NCBI GenBank assembly: GCA_023386235.1
Contig: JAEWKC010000034.1
Coordinates: forward strand, 124,001-188,000
DNA: 64,000 nt
Direction: 5' to 3'
Origin: Bacteroidota bacterium
GTDB taxonomy: Bacteria > Bacteroidota > Bacteroidia > Chitinophagales > Chitinophagaceae
The position numbers and the translations under genes were made by a program. Under the pieces are notes generated by a model. It had not been told where the DNA came from. It did not search any database and saw only the letters and a program-made list of their open reading frames with translations. Shown here piece after piece: positions 7,192-15,176 of the stretch (positions are counted from its first letter, which is position 1; every line of letters begins with the position of its first letter).

Positions 7192-8286
7192 TTAAGCGTA
7201 TCTTCTTGTTTTGGCCGATTTGGAAATTAGCCTCAAATGCGGGCCCAGCACCTTTTTCATGTGCAGCTTCAATATTTCGCCCATGGTGGTAGCTTTAAGA
7301 AACCGTGTATCCCTATGATGGTTAGCCAGCTCCATCTTTAGCTGGTCTGTTTTTTCCTTTGTAGATATTTCGTCCCTGATCATAATATCCATCAGTGCTT
7401 TCATCCTGTATCTTTCAGATGCTATGCGATGTACAAGCCTTGATCTTTCTTCTGCACGATACTGCTTCAGCACTTCATCGCTCAACAATTCTCCCGACTG
7501 CTTTACCAATGTATAATTTTCTTTGGCAAACTGCGGAAGATACAAACGCATTCTGCCTTCGTAACATTGCTGATCAAAATCTATAGCTCTAAATTTGTAG
7601 TGTATCATTTCTATATCGGGAATGATCCTTACCACAAAATTGTAGGAACGCATATCGCCCAGTAAACGCGCAAAACAAAACTCATTAAACTTTACAAAGC
7701 TTTTCATTACCCTGATCTTGTCTGTTTCCGGTTTTGCCAGATAATCTTTAATAAACACATCGCCGGGCACGCCCGCTATGTGTTCTTCTACCAGCGTTTC
7801 GTTGCAGGTTAAAAACATTACTCTTGCCGTAGCCAGCATGTTTTCCAGCTCTAAGCCATACACGCGGCTGGCGTCTGCTTTTTTAATGTAAAAAAAATCG
7901 TAGTGCCCGTTGTGTATATTGACTATTTTTATTCTGAAAGGCTGACTGTTGCCAAAGCTACAGAAATCTATACGCGCTATTTTCAGGTTGCCGGCGTAGG
8001 AAAAATCACCTTCTGTTTTTAAAATTGAATAACATTGTATCAGCGCTTCGTTCAGGTATTCCCACTCACGCATATCGTAAGACACTTCTTCCCATGCGGT
8101 TTCTTCTCCGTTCATATCAATCAGCGGACGCGCGTAGGTAAAGCGCATCATATCTCTATACTCTACAGGCAGCGTTACTTCCCTGCCGTATTTTTTAAGA
8201 TAATGCTTTAAAGGAGGCTTTATGGAAAAAGTGATTTTTTTTCTTGACGGCTTGTGCTCTTCTGCAAATATTTCCCCGAAATACAT
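7192..8286 (-). CDS. uncharacterised protein with protein-kinase-fold signatures
   Basis: A 364-residue cytosolic protein that I do not recognise as a named family. It has no signal peptide or membrane span. The order of motifs resembles a kinase or aminoglycoside-phosphotransferase fold: a possible beta3 Lys (FFYIKKADASR, Lys135/136), a possible alpha-C Glu (GLELEN, 146-148), a hinge-like segment (EEHIAGVPGDVFIKDYL, 168-183), a catalytic-loop-like Asp211-x4-Asn216 (GDMRSYNFVVR) and a DFG-like Asp236-Phe-Asp238 (AIDFDQ). The C-terminal 110 residues are helical and strongly basic. A TAnnTTTG box lies 20 nt upstream. It stands alone between pdxA and the transhydrogenase genes. The kinase reading is an inference from motif spacing. 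Confidence 0.7.
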   Translation of the reverse strand: MYFGEIFAEEHKPSRKKITFSIKPPLKHYLKKYGREVTLPVEYRDMMRFTYARPLIDMNGEETAWEEVSYDMREWEYLNEALIQCYSILKTEGDFSYAGNLKIARIDFCSFGNSQPFRIKIVNIHNGHYDFFYIKKADASRVYGLELENMLATARVMFLTCNETLVEEHIAGVPGDVFIKDYLAKPETDKIRVMKSFVKFNEFCFARLLGDMRSYNFVVRIIPDIEMIHYKFRAIDFDQQCYEGRMRLYLPQFAKENYTLVKQSGELLSDEVLKQYRAEERSRLVHRIASERYRMKALMDIMIRDEISTKEKTDQLKMELANHHRDTRFLKATTMGEILKLHMKKVLGPHLRLISKSAKTRRYA

Positions 8287-8305
8287 AATTGATTTTTGAT
8301 TACTG

Positions 8306-8313
8306 CAAATTTA
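8306..8313 (-). promoter_or_regulatory. TAnnTTTG -7 box for the kinase-like gene
   Basis: The minus strand reads TAAATTTG, 19 nt upstream of the ATG at 8286, giving a predicted leader of about 14 nt. Confidence 0.45.
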
Positions 8314-8431
8314 GCTTAATTAGATGAAGATATAACTTTAGAAAATTGAACAAATGATAAATATCATAAATATCCTGAGTTATTTTTACGAAATTTGAAA
8401 ACATTAATTACTATTCATATAAACTATACTT

Positions 8432-9556
8432 ATGACTATTGGCATTCTGAAAGAGACCAATGACAAACGTGTTGTAATGCTTCCGGAGGTTGTGGCGTCG
8501 CTTATTAAGATGAACGTAAACATTATAGTAGAAAAAGGTGCGGGCGATGCATCTTTTTTTGTTGACCAACACTATCAGGAAGTAGGTGCACAAACTGTAA
8601 GCAAAGAAGAGGTATATGCTTCGGCCGATTTAATTGCCAAAGTAAATCCGTTTACCGAAGAGGAATTACAACAAGTAAAACCGGGCCAAGCTATCATCGC
8701 TGTTTTAAATCCTTTAGCCGATAAGCCTCTCGTAGAAGAATTGGTGAAACGAAATATTACTTCGTTTGGCTTAGACATTGTACCGCGCACTACCCGCGCG
8801 CAAGCCATGGATATACTTTCTTCTATGGCCACCGTTGCAGGCTATAAAGCTGTACTTACTGCTGCCAATAATTTACCTAAATTCTTTCCCATGTTTATGA
8901 GTGCGGCAGGTACTATTAAACCCGCCAAAGTACTTATTTTGGGCGCAGGTGTTGCCGGATTGCAATCTATAGCTACCGCGAGAAAATTGGGGGCAGTAGT
9001 AGAAGTATTTGATGTGCGAGCCGCCGTAAAAGAAGAAGTAATGAGCCTTGGCGGAAAATTTGTAGAAGTAGAAGGCGCTACAGATGATAAAGCAGCAGGC
9101 GGATATGCCGTAGAGCAAACAGAGGAATATAAAGCCAAACAGCAACAGGCTATACACAACGCAGCTATTAAAGCAAACGCCATTATCTGCACGGCACAAA
9201 TACCCGGCAAGGCCGCGCCGGTACTTATACCTGCAAGTACGGTAAACGAAATGCAACCAGGCGCTCTCATCATTGACCTTGCGAGTTCTACCGGTGGCAA
9301 CTGCGAGCTTACCAAAGACAACGAAACTATTGTACACAATGGCGTTACCATCATCGGTAATTCTAACCTGGCCGCCGATATGCCTACAGACGCCAGCAGA
9401 ATGTTTGGTAAAAACGTTTTTAATTTTTTACAGCTTATCATCAACAAAGAAGGAAATATGCACATTGACTTTGAAGACGATATTGTGAAGGGCACCTGCG
9501 TTACACACGACGGAAAAATCATTAGCGACAGAGTAAAAACCTTTTTAAACTTATAA
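8432..9556 (+). CDS. pntAA: NAD(P) transhydrogenase subunit alpha part 1
   Basis: A 374-residue NAD(H)-binding domain I of the proton-translocating transhydrogenase, here a separate polypeptide as in the three-subunit enzymes. Signatures are KETNDKRVVMLPE near the N-terminus, RTTRAQAMDILSSMATVAGY (about 111-130), the Rossmann motif LGAGVAGLQ (about 170), DVRAAVKEEV and IIDLASSTGGNCELT. The enzyme couples hydride transfer from NADH to NADP+ to proton entry and supplies NADPH. It is the first gene of pntAA-pntAB-pntB, with a 3-bp gap to the next. The ATG at 8432 gives the canonical N-terminus MTIGILKE. Confidence 0.96.
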   Translation: MTIGILKETNDKRVVMLPEVVASLIKMNVNIIVEKGAGDASFFVDQHYQEVGAQTVSKEEVYASADLIAKVNPFTEEELQQVKPGQAIIAVLNPLADKPLVEELVKRNITSFGLDIVPRTTRAQAMDILSSMATVAGYKAVLTAANNLPKFFPMFMSAAGTIKPAKVLILGAGVAGLQSIATARKLGAVVEVFDVRAAVKEEVMSLGGKFVEVEGATDDKAAGGYAVEQTEEYKAKQQQAIHNAAIKANAIICTAQIPGKAAPVLIPASTVNEMQPGALIIDLASSTGGNCELTKDNETIVHNGVTIIGNSNLAADMPTDASRMFGKNVFNFLQLIINKEGNMHIDFEDDIVKGTCVTHDGKIISDRVKTFLNL

Positions 9557-9559
9557 TTT

Positions 9560-9865
9560 ATGGAAAATATATTACAACTTATTTACGAGTATCGTGAAGC
9601 CATTTTTATTATCATTCTCTCTATATTCTTAGGCATAGAAGTTATCTCTCACGTACCGGCAGTGCTGCATACGCCTTTAATGTCTGGCGCTAACGCTATA
9701 CATGGCGTGGTAATCATTGGCGCCATTATAGTTATGGGGCACTCAACCACTACAAGCTCGCTGGTGCTGGGCTTTCTGGCGGTATTGTTAGGCACTTTAA
9801 ATGTAGTGGGCGGCTTTGTGGTTACAGACAGAATGCTGGAAATGTTTAAGAAAAAGAAAAAATAA
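9560..9865 (+). CDS. pntAB: NAD(P) transhydrogenase subunit alpha part 2
   Basis: A 101-residue membrane subunit corresponding to the first transmembrane helices of domain II. Hydrophobic helices lie at about residues 13-31, 43-62 and 65-88. Conserved features include SHVPAVLHTPLMSGANAIHG, the loop that contacts PntB, and a basic C-terminal tail. It forms part of the proton channel with PntB. The gene lies 3 bp after pntAA and 66 bp before pntB, with a hairpin in between. Confidence 0.95.
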   Translation: MENILQLIYEYREAIFIIILSIFLGIEVISHVPAVLHTPLMSGANAIHGVVIIGAIIVMGHSTTTSSLVLGFLAVLLGTLNVVGGFVVTDRMLEMFKKKKK

Positions 9866-9878
9866 TTCTCTGCAAACA

Positions 9879-9902
9879 GGTCAATACTTTACAATATTGA
9901 CC
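9879..9902 (+). other. intercistronic hairpin between pntAB and pntB
   Basis: A perfect 8-bp stem, GGTCAATA (9879-9886) with TATTGACC (9895-9902), and an 8-nt loop. It is followed by TTCTATTT rather than a T run, so termination would be weak. It may act as an RNA processing or stability element that adjusts subunit ratios; this is inference. Confidence 0.45.
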
Positions 9903-9931
9903 TTCTATTTAAATGCTATAAAAATTAAATC

Positions 9932-11335
9932 ATGGAATTGGGAAAATATATTTTAGAGATTTGCTATATCGTTGCTTCCGTGTTATTTGTACTCGGACTT
10001 AAAATGCTCAGCCATCCCGAAAAAGCAAGAAGAGGAAACCTGTGGGCAGCCGTAGGTATGACATTAGCCATCATAGCCACTATTGTTTTTCATAAAGATG
10101 AAAATGGAAACGCTATCACACATATACCCTGGATATTACTGGCCATAGGTATAGGCACCGTTGCAGGATGGATGATTGCCGTAAAAGTAAAAATGACGGC
10201 GATGCCACAACTGGTATCTCTCTTTAATGGTATGGGTGGCGCCGCTGCCGCTTTGATATCATTAATAGAGTTGCCACACATGATGCAGCAATACAATGGC
10301 AGCATTCCCTTTGGCATACTCATAGCTACTATTTTAGGATTGGTAATAGGAAGCATCTCTTTCTCGGGAAGTATGGTGGCGTTTGGAAAACTAAACGGCA
10401 ATATTAAAGATCCTAAATCTCCTGTTTTAAAATACATCAATATACTTTTACTCATCACGGTTCTTGCGCTTACGGCCTATGTAAGCTTTACACAGCCCAA
10501 CAATACGATAGTGTATGTTTTACTGGCCATATGCCTTGTATATGGAATTCTATTTGTAATGCCCATTGGCGGCGCGGATATGCCTGTGGTAATCTCATTA
10601 CTCAACTCTTTTACAGGTGTAGCGGCTGCTATGGGCGGCTTCTTATACGATAACAGGGCAATGCTTACGGGTGGTATCCTTGTAGGCTCCGCCGGTACTA
10701 TTCTTACCATCCTGATGTGTAAAGCCATGAACCGCTCACTGCTGAATGTGATTCTGGGCGCGTTTGGCGGAGGCGGGAAAGTAGCTTCTACCTCCGAAGC
10801 GGGCAACATTAAAGAGATTACCCTCAGCGATGCCGCTGTATTGCTGAACTATTCACAGAAGGTAGTAGTGATTCCGGGCTATGGACTGGCTGTAGCCCAG
10901 GCCCAACATTTATGTCATGATCTAGATAAGCTACTGGCAGAAAGAGGTGTTGATGTGCGTTATGCCATTCATCCCGTTGCCGGCCGTATGCCGGGACACA
11001 TGAACGTTTTATTGGCAGAGGCAGACGTGCCTTACGAAAAGCTTATTGACCTGGACGAAATAAATTCTGATATGGCAAATGTAGATGTAGCAGTGGTAAT
11101 CGGCGCTAATGATGTGGTAAACCCCGCCGCTTTAGACGATCCGGGAAGTCCCATATACGGTATGCCAATCATCAGAGCCCTGGACTCTAAAAATATTATT
11201 GTTGTGAAACGCGGCATGGGCAAGGGTTACGCCGCTATTGAAAATATGCTTTTCTATAACAATAAAACAAGAATGCTGTTTGGCGACGCCAAAGCTGTTC
11301 TGCAAAAACTGATTGGAGAGGTGAAGGAATTGTAA
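9932..11335 (+). CDS. pntB: NAD(P) transhydrogenase subunit beta
   Basis: A 467-residue subunit with about eight or nine transmembrane helices in the first 270 residues and the NADP(H)-binding domain III at the C-terminus. Domain III signatures are VVVIPGYGLAVAQAQH, VDVRYAIHPVAGRMPGHMNV, IGANDVVNPAA and VVKRGMGKGYAAIEN. PntAA binds NAD(H), and domain III binds NADP(H) across the membrane proton channel. It is the last gene of the pnt operon. A possible terminator follows at 11457-11503. Confidence 0.97.
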   Translation: MELGKYILEICYIVASVLFVLGLKMLSHPEKARRGNLWAAVGMTLAIIATIVFHKDENGNAITHIPWILLAIGIGTVAGWMIAVKVKMTAMPQLVSLFNGMGGAAAALISLIELPHMMQQYNGSIPFGILIATILGLVIGSISFSGSMVAFGKLNGNIKDPKSPVLKYINILLLITVLALTAYVSFTQPNNTIVYVLLAICLVYGILFVMPIGGADMPVVISLLNSFTGVAAAMGGFLYDNRAMLTGGILVGSAGTILTILMCKAMNRSLLNVILGAFGGGGKVASTSEAGNIKEITLSDAAVLLNYSQKVVVIPGYGLAVAQAQHLCHDLDKLLAERGVDVRYAIHPVAGRMPGHMNVLLAEADVPYEKLIDLDEINSDMANVDVAVVIGANDVVNPAALDDPGSPIYGMPIIRALDSKNIIVVKRGMGKGYAAIENMLFYNNKTRMLFGDAKAVLQKLIGEVKEL

Positions 11336-11456
11336 TGAATTATGTAAGAAAAAGATTGTAGCGTTTAATGAGTAAAATATGCTAATACGCTTCGCAAATG
11401 TATTTAGTTGAAATATATTATAAAACGCTTTACAACCAATTGAAAAAAAACGGTAC

Positions 11457-11503
11457 AGAGCCTGTTTCATTTATATGTTTACTCTCATCTCTGGCTCTTT
11501 TTT
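11457..11503 (+). terminator. possible rho-independent terminator after pntB
   Basis: AGAGCC (11457-11462) pairs with GGCTCT (11493-11498) across a 30-nt loop, followed directly by a seven-T run. The short stem and long loop make it a moderate call. Confidence 0.45.
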
Positions 11504-11542
11504 TCGGGGTAATGAATATTATTATGTGCATTGATGTTTTGA

Positions 11543-11782
11543 GTGGCACATATTTTTTCTTTTTTTCTTAAAAGGCTAAATGAATTTCATTTATTTTCAA
11601 TCCTTATAATATTGTCATTTTTGATTTATTTTTTCTTTTTTAAAATTCTGGATTTTAAAAAAAACGGAGATAAGCCGGATGGCTTATTTTACATAACAAA
11701 TATTGAAAAGAGAATTGTATGGATTTTATTTACAACCAATATACTATTGTTTTTCGCATTAGCTACGGTCTTAAATAAATAA
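11543..11782 (+). CDS. possible small membrane protein
   Basis: A 79-residue open frame starting with GTG (an in-frame TGA immediately precedes it). The predicted product has two hydrophobic helices (about residues 17-35 and 58-77) separated by a charged loop (KKNGDKPDG), a plausible small inner-membrane protein. It resembles no family I know and has no clear promoter or ribosome site. The A+T-rich sequence makes chance hydrophobic frames common, so it is listed as uncertain. The rest of the 11,336-11,854 spacer holds only the possible pntB terminator. Confidence 0.4.
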   Translation: MAHIFSFFLKRLNEFHLFSILIILSFLIYFFFFKILDFKKNGDKPDGLFYITNIEKRIVWILFTTNILLFFALATVLNK

Positions 11783-11854
11783 AGAAATTTCCACAACATT
11801 TTTACCTGGTTATGGTACACGATCAATAAACCTGCACATAGTACTATTGCTTGT

Positions 11855-13156
11855 TTATTCCGCTTTATAATTATCATCCCAATTCTTTACCTGGGGATTG
11901 TGCAGCAATCCTTCAGACTTGGCCACTACTGTGGCAACGGTAGCATCGGAAGTTACATTCACTACTGTCCTCAACATATCCAATGGGCGGTCCACAGCAA
12001 ATATCAATGCCAGTCCGGCCTCAGGAATACCTGCCTGGCCTAATACAATCACCAGCATTACCATTCCTGCGCTGGGCACAGCGGCAGAGCCGATAGACGC
12101 TAACGTAGCGGTAAGTATAATCATTAACTGCTGCGATAAAGACAAGTCAATACCCATGACCTGTGCAATAAAAATAGCAGCTACGGCCTGGTACAAAGCC
12201 GTACCATCCATATTTACGGTAGCGCCCAGTGGTAATACAAAACTGGCTACTTCTTCATCTACGCCCACATGTTCTATAACGCGCTCCATCGTTACCGGCA
12301 ACGTTGCAGCCGAAGAGCTGGTAGAAAAAGCCAGGAGCTGCGCGGGAAGAATTTTTTTATAAAAATTCAAAGGATTTCTTTTTGTAAAAATATATAGCAA
12401 CAGCGAATAAAAACCCGCCAACAATAAAGCCAATCCTATTACTACCGTTATGGCGTAAGCCGCCAGGCCTTTAAGAATGGAAGTATCAGGAATTTCTACT
12501 ATTAAGGCAGCCAGCAAAGAAAAAACTCCTATTGGTGCCGTAAGCATTATCAGGTCTATGATCTTTAAAATAACTTCATTAATGCCTTTAAAAAAACTTA
12601 CCACTGGATGAGCAAATTCCTCCTTTACTAAAATGATACCTATGCCCACCAGTGAACTAAAAAATATTACCTGCAGCATGCTGCTATTGTCGGTTAATGC
12701 TTCGAAAAGATTCTCGGGAACAATATCTATAATAGGTTGCAAAGGTCCTGTGTTTTTCTGCTGCAGCGCTTCGTTGATTTTGCCGGCAGCATCTCCTTTA
12801 AAAGTTTCTAACAGCAATGCTCCCGCCTCTTGCGATACGTAATTGCCCGGCTGTATAACATTGGCCAATATCAGCCCCAATGATACGGTACACGCTGTAG
12901 TAAACAAATAAAAGCCCAAAGTTTTGCCTCCGATCTTTGACATTTTAGACAAATCTTTCATATCGGCAATACCTGAAACCAACGAAGCGAATACAAGCGG
13001 TACGGCTATTAATTTTAAGGCATTGATAAACATAGTGCCGAAAGGTTTTATCCAGTCTTCCACAAAATTCTTATAGCCAAAATAGCTCATGATATACCCG
13101 AAAAGTATACCCAGCACCATTCCTATTAATATTTTCCAGTGTAATGCTAACTTCAT
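11855..13156 (-). CDS. dicarboxylate/amino acid:cation symporter (DAACS family)
   Basis: A 433-residue secondary transporter of the GltP/GltT/DctA group with about eight transmembrane helices plus re-entrant hairpins. Family signatures are the serine-rich hairpin AFSTSSSAATLPVT (around residue 275), the NMDGT motif (LGATVNMDGTALYQ) and the C-terminal substrate/cation site (AVDRPLDMLRTVVNVTSDATVA). It imports glutamate, aspartate or C4-dicarboxylates with Na+ or H+. The Arg in the AVDRPLDMLRT helix is consistent with an acidic substrate, but the exact ligand cannot be read from the sequence. It is a single gene, separated from dnaN by a strong terminator. Confidence 0.93.
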   Translation of the reverse strand: MKLALHWKILIGMVLGILFGYIMSYFGYKNFVEDWIKPFGTMFINALKLIAVPLVFASLVSGIADMKDLSKMSKIGGKTLGFYLFTTACTVSLGLILANVIQPGNYVSQEAGALLLETFKGDAAGKINEALQQKNTGPLQPIIDIVPENLFEALTDNSSMLQVIFFSSLVGIGIILVKEEFAHPVVSFFKGINEVILKIIDLIMLTAPIGVFSLLAALIVEIPDTSILKGLAAYAITVVIGLALLLAGFYSLLLYIFTKRNPLNFYKKILPAQLLAFSTSSSAATLPVTMERVIEHVGVDEEVASFVLPLGATVNMDGTALYQAVAAIFIAQVMGIDLSLSQQLMIILTATLASIGSAAVPSAGMVMLVIVLGQAGIPEAGLALIFAVDRPLDMLRTVVNVTSDATVATVVAKSEGLLHNPQVKNWDDNYKAE

Positions 13157-13244
13157 TGATAGTATTTTTAAGCAGTAGCTTTTTTAATTGTCAATATCAG
13201 ATTGTAAAATAAATATAATTATACTAAAATCTTATTTTTTGAAA

Positions 13245-13285
13245 TAAAAAAAAGAGGCTGTCTCGCATTTTTGAAGACAGCCTCT
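13245..13285 (-). terminator. rho-independent terminator of dnaN
   Basis: A perfect 11-bp stem, AGAGGCTGTCT (13253-13263) with AGACAGCCTCT (13275-13285). On the minus strand it is followed by a T run (13245-13252). The stem core AGAGGCTGTC recurs at 33364-33373. Confidence 0.9.
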
Positions 13286-13313
13286 TTATAGTTTCCGTTT
13301 GTTATTTTGATTT

Positions 13314-14435
13314 TTAATAATTGTTATTCAGCATCAAAGGCATTATCAGCATCAGCAGATCTTCGTTATCCGCATTTTCAGTTGGCTTTAACAGCCCGGC
13401 TTTGGTAGGTGTTGATAATTCCATTTTTATATCTTCGGTATCAACCGCATTCAGCATTTCGGCTAAAAATTTAGCGTTGAAAGCTATTTGTAAATTTTCT
13501 CCGGAATATTGACAGGGCATCCTTTCGTTTCCTTCAAAGCTAAAGTCAATATCCTGTGCGGCCAACTGCAATTCATTTCCGCTAATGGTAAAAGCTACCT
13601 GATTGGTACTTTTATTGGCAAATACATTTACACGGCGCAGCGCGCTTTGAAATGTTTGTTTATTTACCGTAAGCACATAAGGATTATCTGTAGGGATTAC
13701 CACGCGATAATCCGGAAAGCGCGCGTCTATCAACCTGCAAGACAGTTGCAACGATTTGTTTGATACAAAGAAATGCTTGTCGTTAAAGCTGGCTTCCAGT
13801 TGCTCATCACTGTCTGTAAGTACGTTTTTAAGAATGTTAAGCGGTTTTCTGGGCACAATGAAGCTGGCGTTTTCTTCTACCGATACATCTTCTCTTTTGT
13901 ATTTTACCAAACGATGTGCATCCGTAGAAACAAAATGTGCATAATCGGGTGTAAGCTCAACAAATACACCGGTCATTGCAGGACGCAAATCATCTGTACT
14001 GGCCGCGAAAAGCGTTTTATTGATACCCGTGATCAGCGCATTGCCCGAAATAGAAAAATGCGTAGCATCTTCTCTTGATGGTTCTTTAGGGAAATTATCC
14101 GCATTCTCACCCAGTATCTTATACTTACCGGTTTCGGTAGTAATTTCTATGGCGTTGTTCTTATCTATGTTGAAGGTAATTGGCTGATCGGGAAGCGTTT
14201 TTAATGTATCGAGCAATATTTTGGAAGGAATACAAACCTTTCCCGTTTCAGAACTCTCTATGTCAACATTGATGCGCATTACAGTCTCCAGATCTGTAGC
14301 CACTACATTTAAATTCTTATTATCAATTTCAAATAGAAAGTCTTCTAAAATCGGTAACACCGTATTGGTACTGATAACCCCGTTGATTTGTTGCAGGTGT
14401 TTTAATAATACAGAAGAAGAAACTATAAATTTCAT
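13314..14435 (-). CDS. dnaN: DNA polymerase III subunit beta (sliding clamp)
   Basis: A 373-residue beta clamp; the dimer encircles DNA and tethers the replicative polymerase. Three repeated clamp domains are visible (about residues 1-120, 130-245 and 250-373). Recognisable segments are MKFIVSSSVLLKHLQQINGV, LRPAMTGVFVEL, FVSTDAHRLVKYK, SCRLIDARFPDYRVVIP and the C-terminal MLIMPLMLNNNY, close to the MPM(R/V)L ending of clamps. A single gene here, not linked to dnaA or recF. A strong terminator follows 28 bp downstream. Confidence 0.97.
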   Translation of the reverse strand: MKFIVSSSVLLKHLQQINGVISTNTVLPILEDFLFEIDNKNLNVVATDLETVMRINVDIESSETGKVCIPSKILLDTLKTLPDQPITFNIDKNNAIEITTETGKYKILGENADNFPKEPSREDATHFSISGNALITGINKTLFAASTDDLRPAMTGVFVELTPDYAHFVSTDAHRLVKYKREDVSVEENASFIVPRKPLNILKNVLTDSDEQLEASFNDKHFFVSNKSLQLSCRLIDARFPDYRVVIPTDNPYVLTVNKQTFQSALRRVNVFANKSTNQVAFTISGNELQLAAQDIDFSFEGNERMPCQYSGENLQIAFNAKFLAEMLNAVDTEDIKMELSTPTKAGLLKPTENADNEDLLMLIMPLMLNNNY

Positions 14436-14629
14436 TGGATTAAATATTTTATTATTTGCATAAACTCTCGCGGCAGATGAACCAATACCGAACGAAGTTA
14501 TTTTTTTTATACTGCAATTTTACAATATTTAATTGATTTTCGTAAATAAGTTTTTACAGAATATGTGAATATTATTTCACCGGTAATGGCCAAACAAAAA
14601 TTGTAATAAAAAAATGACAAATACATTAC

Positions 14630-14654
14630 TCGGACAATCTTATCCGAATTAAAA
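14630..14654 (+). promoter_or_regulatory. putative Rrf2 operator upstream of the regulator gene
   Basis: An inverted repeat, TCGGA-N8-TCCGA (14630-14647), followed by AATTAAAA. The 14-nt segment TATCCGAATTAAAA is identical to the second site at 15154-15167. It lies 17 nt upstream of the TAACTTTG box, where a bound repressor would cover the -33 region. Confidence 0.65.
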
Positions 14655-14663
14655 AAATTATTG

Positions 14664-14671
14664 TAACTTTG
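14664..14671 (+). promoter_or_regulatory. TAnnTTTG -7 box for the Rrf2 regulator gene
   Basis: TAACTTTG, 19 nt before the ATG at 14691, immediately downstream of the inverted repeat. Confidence 0.55.
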
Positions 14672-14690
14672 TGTTGTAAAAATACAAGCT

Positions 14691-15125
14691 ATGTTTTCAA
14701 AAGCATCTACATATGCCATTAATGCGCTTACCTATATATCCGCGGAGACTGCAGCAGGAAGGCGCGCAAGCCTTAAAGCCATTGCCAGGCATATTGATTC
14801 GCCCGAAGCATTCACAGCCAAAATTTTGCAACAATTATCCAAAAACAATATCATTCATTCTACCGTAGGGGCATACGGAGGTTTTGAAATGAAAGAGCAA
14901 GCGGCTAAAGCCACCCATCTAAGCGCTGTGATAGCGTTATTTGACGGCACGGATATTTATAAAGGCTGCGCGTTGAGCTTTAAAAACTGCAACGAAAAAC
15001 ATCCTTGCCTATTACACGATCATTACGCATCTATACGAAAGGAAATTGCCGCAATGATAGAACAAACCAGCATTTATGAACTTAGCACAAAAGCTATACA
15101 GAAGAAAGCATTTTTAAGACAATAA
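14691..15125 (+). CDS. Rrf2 family transcriptional regulator, probable Fe-S/NO sensor
   Basis: A 144-residue winged-helix regulator. The N-terminal helix-turn-helix covers about residues 8-68 (ASLKAIARHIDSPEAFTAKI, then GAYGGFEM as the wing). Cys93, Cys100 and Cys106 (GCALSFKNC, HPC) are placed like the three Fe-S cluster ligands of NsrR and IscR. Members with this Cys set, next to a RIC gene, usually sense nitric oxide or cluster loss. The gene is followed 51 bp later by ric, and each gene is preceded by a closely related inverted repeat, pointing to autoregulation plus control of ric. Whether it senses NO, oxygen or cluster status cannot be told from sequence. Confidence 0.88.
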   Translation: MFSKASTYAINALTYISAETAAGRRASLKAIARHIDSPEAFTAKILQQLSKNNIIHSTVGAYGGFEMKEQAAKATHLSAVIALFDGTDIYKGCALSFKNCNEKHPCLLHDHYASIRKEIAAMIEQTSIYELSTKAIQKKAFLRQ

Positions 15126-15143
15126 ATTTTTTTACTCAAAACC

Positions 15144-15167
15144 CGGATAAGACTATCCGAATTAAAA
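15144..15167 (+). promoter_or_regulatory. putative Rrf2 operator upstream of ric
   Basis: A perfect inverted repeat, CGGATA-AGAC-TATCCG (15144-15159), then AATTAAAA. It is only 17 nt before the ric ATG. It shares TATCCGAATTAAAA with the site at 14641-14654. Confidence 0.7.
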
Positions 15168-15176
15168 TTATATACA

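Noticed and set aside
8842..9522. Long minus-strand open frame of 226 codons opposite pntAA
   Set aside because: The plus strand encodes the full, motif-complete PntAA. The antisense translation is Ala/Ser/Thr-rich without any domain, as expected from the reverse of a conserved gene.
13509..14078. Overlapping plus-strand frames opposite dnaN
   Set aside because: They are antisense to a complete sliding clamp gene with all three domains, and none has a recognisable domain or promoter.
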